The notes beneath the pieces were generated by a model. That model made no database searches. It saw only the letters and a list, made by a program, of their open reading frames with translations, and was not told where the DNA came from. A stretch of DNA of 8,620 bases, from assembly GCA_029263555.1 (NCBI GenBank), contig JAJUFW010000095.1:1-8620 (forward strand), given 5' to 3'. The DNA comes from Alphaproteobacteria bacterium (GTDB lineage Bacteria > Pseudomonadota > Alphaproteobacteria > DSM-16000 > Inquilinaceae). Positions 5,351 through 8,620 of this stretch are shown here, piece after piece; position 1 is the stretch's first letter, and every line of letters begins with the position of its first letter. Position numbers and translations under genes: made by a program.

Positions 5351-6526
5351 ATGACCGACGTGGTGATTGTGGGGGCGGCACGGACGCCGGTAGCCGCATT
5401 CAACGGTTCCTTGAGCACGGTGCCAGCCCATGAGCTGGGCGTCGTTGCCATCAAGGCCGCGCTGGAGCGCGCCGCCATCGCCCCGGAAGAGGTCGACGAA
5501 GTCGTTATGGGCCAGGTGCTGACCGCCGGTACCGGCCAGAACCCTGCGCGCCAGGCGGCCCGCGGCGCTGGCGTGCCGGTCGAACGAACGGCCTATGTCG
5601 TGAACCAGGTCTGCGGATCGGGGCTGCGCACCGTGGCCCTGGGGGCGCAGGCGATCCGGCTCGGCGACAGCGGCATCGTCGTCGCTGGCGGCCAGGAGAG
5701 CATGAGCCTTTCGCCGCACTGCGCCCATCTGCGCCAGGGCACGAAGATGGGCGACCTGAAAATGGTCGACACCATGATCAAGGACGGGCTGTGGGATGCC
5801 TTCCACGGCTACCACATGGGCGTCACCGCCGAGAACGTGGCCGAACGCTGGCAGATCGGCCGCGAAGAGCAGGACCGCTTCGCCCTGGCCTCCCAGCAGA
5901 AGGCGGCTGCCGCGCAGCGTTCCGGCCGGTTCAAGGACGAGATCGCGCCGGTCACGGTCAAGACCCGGAAGGGCGAGACGGTGGTGGACACCGACGAATA
6001 CCTGAAGCCGGAGACGACGCTGGAAGGGCTCGCCAAGCTGCGGCCGGCCTTCGATCCGAACGGCACCGTCACGGCCGGGAACGCTTCGGGCATCAACGAC
6101 GGCGCGGCCGCGGTCGTGCTCATGGACGCCGACGCCGCGGCCCGGCGCAACCTGCGGCCGCTTGCCCGCATCGCCTCCTGGGCAGTCGCCGGCGTCGACC
6201 CGGCGGTCATGGGCTCCGGGCCCATTCCGGCGTCACGCAAAGCCCTGGAAAAGGCGGGCTGGTCGGTCGGCGACCTGGACCTGATCGAAGCCAACGAGGC
6301 TTTCGCCGCCCAGGCCTGCGCCGTCAACCGCGAGCTGGGCTGGGACCCGGACAAGGTGAACGTGAACGGCGGCGCGATCGCGATCGGGCATCCGATCGGC
6401 GCTTCGGGCACCCGCGTCCTGGTCACCCTGCTTCACGAAATGCAGAAGCGCGACGCCCGCAAGGGCCTTGCCACCTTGTGCATCGGCGGTGGCATGGGAA
6501 TTGCCATGTGCATCGAGCGCGGCTGA
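5351..6526 (+). CDS. phaA: Acetyl-CoA acetyltransferase (beta-ketothiolase)
   Basis: This enzyme condenses two acetyl-CoA into acetoacetyl-CoA, the first step of polyhydroxybutyrate synthesis. The 391-aa length is standard for biosynthetic class II thiolases. The nucleophile C88 lies in NQVCGSGLR, H347 in AIGHPIGASGTR, and the acid/base C377 in CIGGGMGIAMC. NEAFAAQ and GNASGINDGAAA, family substrate-site motifs, are present, and the N-terminus DVVIVGAARTPVAAFNGSL is typical. It acts as a soluble cytoplasmic tetramer. The start is fixed by GGAGG 5 nt upstream. It lies between phaC and phaB, which supports a PHA role over fatty acid degradation or ketone use, although it could also feed other acetoacetyl-CoA pathways. 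All key residues are intact. Confidence 0.96.
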   Translation: MTDVVIVGAARTPVAAFNGSLSTVPAHELGVVAIKAALERAAIAPEEVDEVVMGQVLTAGTGQNPARQAARGAGVPVERTAYVVNQVCGSGLRTVALGAQAIRLGDSGIVVAGGQESMSLSPHCAHLRQGTKMGDLKMVDTMIKDGLWDAFHGYHMGVTAENVAERWQIGREEQDRFALASQQKAAAAQRSGRFKDEIAPVTVKTRKGETVVDTDEYLKPETTLEGLAKLRPAFDPNGTVTAGNASGINDGAAAVVLMDADAAARRNLRPLARIASWAVAGVDPAVMGSGPIPASRKALEKAGWSVGDLDLIEANEAFAAQACAVNRELGWDPDKVNVNGGAIAIGHPIGASGTRVLVTLLHEMQKRDARKGLATLCIGGGMGIAMCIERG

Positions 6527-6537
6527 GCGGGGAGCGA

Positions 6538-6561
6538 CAGGCGGGCCGGCAGGCGGGCCGC
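6538..6561. repeat. Tandem 12-bp repeat between phaA and phaB
   Basis: CAGGCGGGCCGG (6538-6549) is followed without a gap by CAGGCGGGCCGC (6550-6561), 11 of 12 bases identical. The second copy runs into the stem of the adjacent hairpin. It may be a slippage product in a G/C-rich spacer. Confidence 0.6.
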
Positions 6562-6574
6562 CGCCTCGGCGGCC
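6556..6574 (+). other. Intercistronic stem-loop between phaA and phaB
   Basis: GGCCGCCG (6556-6563) and CGGCGGCC (6567-6574) form a perfect 8-bp stem with a CCT loop, ending 8 nt before the AGGAGG (6583-6588) of phaB. There is no T tract, so it is unlikely to terminate transcription within the operon. More probably it stabilises or separates the phaA and phaB parts of the message, or tunes phaB translation. The fold is plain in the sequence; the role is inferred. Confidence 0.5.
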
Positions 6575-6595
6575 GGAAATGCAGGAGGTCAGACG

Positions 6596-7318
6596 ATGGG
6601 GCGCGTGGCACTTGTGACCGGCGGGACTCGCGGCATCGGCGAGGCGATCAGCACCGCCCTGAAGAACGCAGGCTACACCGTAGCGGCAATCTATGCCGGG
6701 AACGAACAGCGGGCGCAGGAATTCTCGGCGCGTACCGGCATCCCCACCTATCGGTGGGATGTGAGCGATTTCGAGGCCTGCCGCGAAGGCGTGAAGCGGG
6801 TCGAGGCCGACCTGGGGCCGATCGATGTCCTGGTCAACAATGCCGGTATCACCCGCGACGCCACCATGCACCGGATGGGTGTCGACGACTGGAAGGCGGT
6901 GATCGACACCAATCTCGGGTCCTGCTTCAACATGTGCCGGTCGGTGATCGACGGAATGCGCGACCGCGGCTTCGGACGGATCGTCAATATCGGCTCGATC
7001 AACGGGCAGGCGGGCCAGTACGGCCAAGTCAACTACGCGGCCGCGAAATCGGGCATCCACGGCTTCACCAAGGCGCTGGCGCTGGAGGGGGCGGCGCGCG
7101 GCATCTCGGTCAACGCGATCGCACCCGGCTACGTCGATACCGACATGGTGCGGGCGGTTCCGGCAGAGGTGCTGGAGAAGATCATCGCCCGGATCCCGGT
7201 CAAGCGTCTGGGCCGGGCGGAGGACATCGCGCGCGGCGTGCTGTTCCTCGTCGCCGATGAGGCGGATTTCATCACGGGGTCGACTATATCGATCAATGGC
7301 GGCCAGCATATGTACTGA
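6596..7318 (+). CDS. phaB: Acetoacetyl-CoA reductase (short-chain dehydrogenase)
   Basis: PhaB reduces acetoacetyl-CoA to (R)-3-hydroxybutyryl-CoA with NADPH, supplying monomer to PhaC. The 240-aa product is a classical short-chain dehydrogenase. It has the cofactor glycine motif TGGTRGIG (8-15), the NNAG motif in LVNNAGITRDATMHRM, and the catalytic S134, Y147 and K151 (GSINGQAGQYGQVNYAAAKSG). It also has the PGYVDTDM loop and the C-terminal ISINGGQHMY, which is typical of PhaB. AGGAGG at 6583-6588 lies 7 nt before the ATG. The NGQxGQxGQxNY signature favours PhaB over FabG, which is the main alternative. It follows phaA by 69 bp and is tightly linked to the next gene, with which it probably shares a transcript. 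Confidence 0.96.
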   Translation: MGRVALVTGGTRGIGEAISTALKNAGYTVAAIYAGNEQRAQEFSARTGIPTYRWDVSDFEACREGVKRVEADLGPIDVLVNNAGITRDATMHRMGVDDWKAVIDTNLGSCFNMCRSVIDGMRDRGFGRIVNIGSINGQAGQYGQVNYAAAKSGIHGFTKALALEGAARGISVNAIAPGYVDTDMVRAVPAEVLEKIIARIPVKRLGRAEDIARGVLFLVADEADFITGSTISINGGQHMY

Positions 7319-8620
7319 TCCCGTGGCCGCTTCACCGCCCCGTCCGGCCCCAGCCGACCCGGGCGAGACCGGGCACGGGACAGCGCCGCGCCGGGAATAC
7401 CCGGATGCCGTGCGCGTCGGCGTCGGCGTGGTGGTGTGGCGGGGCGACCGGGTGCTCCTGGTCCGGCGCGGCCGCCCGCCCAGGCTCGGCGAATGGGGAC
7501 TGCCCGGCGGCGGACAGGAAGTCGGGGAGACCCTGTTCGAGGCGGCCGTCCGCGAGGTGCGGGAAGAAACGGGCGTCACCATCGAACCGCTCCAGATCCT
7601 GACGGCGGTCGATGGCATCACCCGGGACGAGGAGGGCCGCGTCCGCTTCCATTACACGCTGATCGAGGTCGCGGCCGAGTGGCGTGCCGGCGAGCCCCGG
7701 CCTTCCGACGACGTGACGGATGTCCGTTGGGCCGGGTTGGAGGAGGTCGAGGAACTGGTGGCCTGGGACGAGACCCGGCGGATCATCGAACTCGCCGCCC
7801 GATCCCGGCTGTCCGCCGCGCCCCGGCTCAAGTCCCGGCCCAGCATCGGGCGGCTGATGCGCAGCCCGCTCGGGTCCCTGATCGCCCGGCCCTGGTTCGA
7901 CGATGTGACGCTGCGGCTGCTGCGCGACTGGGTTTTCCCGATGTGGCGAAGCTGGGCGGCCGCCCAGGAGGCCGGCGGCGATGTCGAGCGGTTCTGCCGG
8001 TCCCTTGGGATCGATCCGGCCGAGCTCGGCCGGGCGAACCGTCTCGCCGGGACGCTGGCCGAAGTCGAACGGGCGAAGGCCAGGGCGGTCGCTGCAGACC
8101 GGGAATGGGAGCGGCTGCTGTTCGGCGCCCCCCTGGCCGATGCGCGGGACGCGATCGCGGCGGAGGAGGAGCGGCTCGACGCCGCCCATGCCCTGACCGT
8201 CACGGCCTTGCGCTTCGCCGTCTTCGCCCGTGCCCGCCGGATTCCGGCCTGCCGCTGGGCGATTCCCAGCCCCGCGGAGGTCGAGGCGCGGCATGGCGCC
8301 CGGCTCACCGATCCGGGACGGGCCTATCTGCTTCCGGAAAGCCTGCCGGCGGTGGAGGAGAGTCGCCGGCTTGCCAGCGATTCGGGCCAGGAATACTGGC
8401 TGCGCTTTCCCTCGCCCTATCCGGACATCGGCAGCCCGTGCTGGGCCCGCGTGTTCGAACCGGCGGGCGTCGCCGATCCCCCGACCGTCATCTATCTGCA
8501 CGGCATCTGCATCGAGGCCGATCACATCCGCAGCCCGCTCCGCGAGGTCGAAACCCTGTTGCGGGAGGGGGTGCGCGTCGTCGCGCCAGAAGCGCCGTGG
8601 CACGGGCGTCGGCGCATGCC
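7296..8620 (+). CDS. Nudix hydrolase fused to alpha/beta hydrolase, 3' end outside the window
   Basis: One frame without stops runs from phaB to the right edge. It encodes a Nudix domain (about residues 36-155) with a complete Nudix box at 72-94: G-x5-E-x7 followed by REVREETGV. Nudix enzymes cleave nucleoside diphosphates linked to another group, such as damaged nucleotides or ADP-ribose. A helical, Arg/Ala/Glu-rich segment (about 170-310) follows. The start of an alpha/beta hydrolase comes next, with the strand and oxyanion loop VIYLHGICIE (H402-G403) and then VVAPEAPWHGRR, as in ABHD18-like or deacetylase-like families. The nucleophile elbow would lie beyond the window. The start could be ATG 7296, overlapping phaB by 23 bp, or GTG 7323, 4 nt after the phaB stop; neither has a good ribosome site. 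ATG at 7858 could start a separate hydrolase, but no stop precedes it. Translational coupling to phaB is likely. Substrates are unknown. Confidence 0.8.
   Translation, partial: MAASICTDPVAASPPRPAPADPGETGHGTAPRREYPDAVRVGVGVVVWRGDRVLLVRRGRPPRLGEWGLPGGGQEVGETLFEAAVREVREETGVTIEPLQILTAVDGITRDEEGRVRFHYTLIEVAAEWRAGEPRPSDDVTDVRWAGLEEVEELVAWDETRRIIELAARSRLSAAPRLKSRPSIGRLMRSPLGSLIARPWFDDVTLRLLRDWVFPMWRSWAAAQEAGGDVERFCRSLGIDPAELGRANRLAGTLAEVERAKARAVAADREWERLLFGAPLADARDAIAAEEERLDAAHALTVTALRFAVFARARRIPACRWAIPSPAEVEARHGARLTDPGRAYLLPESLPAVEESRRLASDSGQEYWLRFPSPYPDIGSPCWARVFEPAGVADPPTVIYLHGICIEADHIRSPLREVETLLREGVRVVAPEAPWHGRRRM

Noticed and set aside
5791..7260. 489-codon plus-strand frame overlapping phaA and phaB
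   Set aside because: It is a shifted-frame shadow, Arg/Gly-rich throughout, over two fully recognised genes with intact catalytic residues.
7332..8603. A 423-codon minus-strand open frame opposite the Nudix-hydrolase gene
   Set aside because: The plus strand carries a full Nudix box and a hydrolase motif in a continuous frame. The antisense product is low-complexity Gly/Pro/Arg/Asp-rich sequence without a recognisable family.

Overview
The window is GC-rich DNA from a bacterium, most likely an alphaproteobacterium of the Rhodospirillales type. This is inferred from the strong G/C bias at third codon positions, the PhaR-type PHA regulator, the style of the short PHA synthase and the bacterioferritin sequence. 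No species can be named from the sequence alone. No tRNA, rRNA, CRISPR array, insertion sequence or prophage gene is visible.

Left part (1-3025): the window opens in the last codons of a 4-alpha-glucanotransferase (malQ). A short A/T-rich spacer with a perfect 10-bp palindrome follows, then bfr for bacterioferritin, which keeps the haem methionine but appears to lack one ferroxidase glutamate. A stretch of 541 bp (715-1255) contains only a doubtful 70-codon minus-strand ORF and an A/T-rich promoter-like island. Next is a PAS-GGDEF-EAL protein. Its GGDEF motif is degenerate (GGDVY) while its EAL residues are kept, so it probably degrades c-di-GMP.

Right part (3026-8620): this is a complete polyhydroxyalkanoate (PHA) locus. 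phaR, the repressor, runs leftward. Diverging from it are a 120-aa coiled-coil protein, a short class III-like PHA synthase (PhaC, catalytic triad C194-D348-H375), the ketothiolase phaA and the acetoacetyl-CoA reductase phaB. PhaA condenses two acetyl-CoA, PhaB reduces the product to (R)-3-hydroxybutyryl-CoA, PhaC polymerises it, and PhaR probably senses polymer and adjusts granule-gene expression. The small coiled-coil protein is the natural candidate for a PhaE-like synthase partner. Its reading frame overlaps phaC by 173 bp in a different frame, with both frames looking coding.

Directly after phaB, with almost no spacing, is one uninterrupted reading frame encoding a Nudix hydrolase domain followed by a helical linker and the beginning of an alpha/beta hydrolase. 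It leaves the window at the right edge. This fusion, the phaC overlap and the altered bacterioferritin centre are the most unusual things seen. I found no convincing wholly new multi-gene system.
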